From a candidate division BRC1 bacterium ADurb.Bin183 (GTDB taxonomy: Bacteria; Sumerlaeota; Sumerlaeia; MWCT01), in NCBI GenBank assembly GCA_002070185.1, contig MWCT01000014.1:39087-103086 (forward strand): a stretch of 64,000 bases of DNA, written 5' to 3'. Every line of letters begins with the position of its first letter. Within the stretch, counting starts at the first letter, position 1. The notes under the pieces were generated by a model, which saw only the letters and a list, made by a program, of their open reading frames with translations, did no database searches and was not told the origin of the DNA. Shown here piece by piece: positions 63,377 through 64,000 of this stretch. Position numbers and translations under genes: made by a program.

Positions 63377-64000
63377 ATGTTTGACACGCGACTAAACATC
63401 GGCAATAAAACGTTCTCCTATCAATACGACACGCTGAACCGTCTGACGCGCGAGACGTATCCCAACAGTGACTACATCGAATACACATACAACACGGCGG
63501 GGCGGCGCGCCACGCTGCGCCTGCCGTCGGGACACACGCAGACCTACTCCTACGACACGCGCAGGCGGTTGTCGTCTATCGTCCACAGCCTCGGCAACAA
63601 GACGTTTTCCTACACTTACAACAGCGATAACACGCTTGCCTACACCTTCTATCCCAACTTGATTACGAATTATTTCAGCTATGACAATCTCTACCGCCTC
63701 AGCACAGTGAATGTTAAAGACGACAATCAGGATTCGGTCTATTCGATTGACTACGCCTATGACGCAAACGGCAATCGCACGCAGGCATTCTGGGACAGCG
63801 GCACGGGCGTCAACACATTCAAATACAAAAAGTATTACACTTATGACGCGCTGAATCAGATGAAATCCGAGAAAAAAATGAATCAGGCGTTGACATCGCG
63901 GCTGTATGAATATCAGTATCAATTCGATGCGGCGGGAAATCGGACGCAGATGAAATATTTTAACGGGAGCACGAACACGACAACTTCATACGCTCATAAC
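63377..64000 (+). CDS. RHS/YD-repeat protein, 5' part only (runs off the window)
   Basis: From the ATG at 63377 the frame is open to the window edge (208 codons). It is a string of YD repeats such as YQYDTLNRLTRETYP, YTYNTAGRRATLRLPSG, YAYDANGNRTQAF and YQFDAAGNRTQM. Such repeats form the shell of RHS polymorphic toxins and secreted matrix proteins. No signal peptide, ribosome binding site or N-terminal domain precedes; the frame is open upstream to 63314 without a start. It may be the truncated inner part of a larger gene. Codon use is more ACG- and CGC-rich than in the neighbours. Confidence 0.7.
   Translation, partial: MFDTRLNIGNKTFSYQYDTLNRLTRETYPNSDYIEYTYNTAGRRATLRLPSGHTQTYSYDTRRRLSSIVHSLGNKTFSYTYNSDNTLAYTFYPNLITNYFSYDNLYRLSTVNVKDDNQDSVYSIDYAYDANGNRTQAFWDSGTGVNTFKYKKYYTYDALNQMKSEKKMNQALTSRLYEYQYQFDAAGNRTQMKYFNGSTNTTTSYAHN

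Overview
The window looks like part of a chromosome from an uncultured, probably Gram-negative bacterium of moderate GC. Signs are lipobox lipoproteins, signal peptides, undecaprenyl and O-antigen type genes, and large secreted proteins with Pro-Thr linkers. One secreted protein has fourteen calcium-type FG-GAP repeats and ends in a dockerin-like motif. This style, together with DUF1611 and DUF4855 genes, suggests a candidate phylum of the Sumerlaeota / Hydrogenedentota / Omnitrophota kind. That placement is inference; no rRNA gene is present to settle it.

Layout. 0-6.3 kb: an O-antigen-ligase-like membrane protein faces the classic rpsB-tsf-pyrH-frr-uppS-cdsA operon on the minus strand. 6.4-8.3 kb: a complete IS3-type element (6896-8309) abuts the C-terminal half of a DNA methyltransferase that has lost its catalytic motif. 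8.4-11 kb: malQ, a small lipoprotein and a thioredoxin. 11-15.3 kb: surface-polysaccharide genes (GT-C-like membrane protein, methyltransferase, GT2). 15.4-22.3 kb: uvrB, a DUF4855 gene, valS and accA. 22.6-27.4 kb: a very large PAS/GAF sensor, duplicated internally and broken by an amber codon and a one-base deletion. 27.4-30.5 kb: a ChbG/YdjC deacetylase, a DUF1611 protein and a DapA-family enzyme. 30.7-35.3 kb: an XPB-type helicase with a large partner protein. 35.4-39.3 kb: two overlapping GT4 glycosyltransferases, rbfA, a DUF6917-like gene and a Rid protein. 39.3-46.3 kb: a papain-like secreted protease, ribF, an unusual radical SAM protein, a secreted beta-rich protein flanked by a repeated sequence, and a HicBA pair. 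46.5-59.4 kb: a YesL-like membrane protein, recJ, an FHA-GGDEF cyclase, a HAD phosphatase, then a run of site-2 protease, trpS, scpA, TPR lipoprotein, clan GH-A glycosidase, Lrp-type RAM domain, dprA and a second DUF1611 gene. 59.4-64 kb: the FG-GAP secreted protein, a GlsB/YeaQ protein and the start of an RHS/YD-repeat protein that runs off the window.

Most of the window is housekeeping (translation, tRNA charging, repair, lipid and cell-wall precursors) interleaved with cell-surface and secreted functions. The best candidates for something little described are the XPB-helicase/partner module with an inverted repeat at its promoter, the two DUF1611 paralogues (one beside dapA and a YdjC deacetylase), the radical SAM protein with its SPASM-like domain at the N terminus, and the repeat shared between the hicBA leader and the far side of the neighbouring secreted-protein gene. 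No CRISPR array, tRNA, rRNA or prophage was seen.
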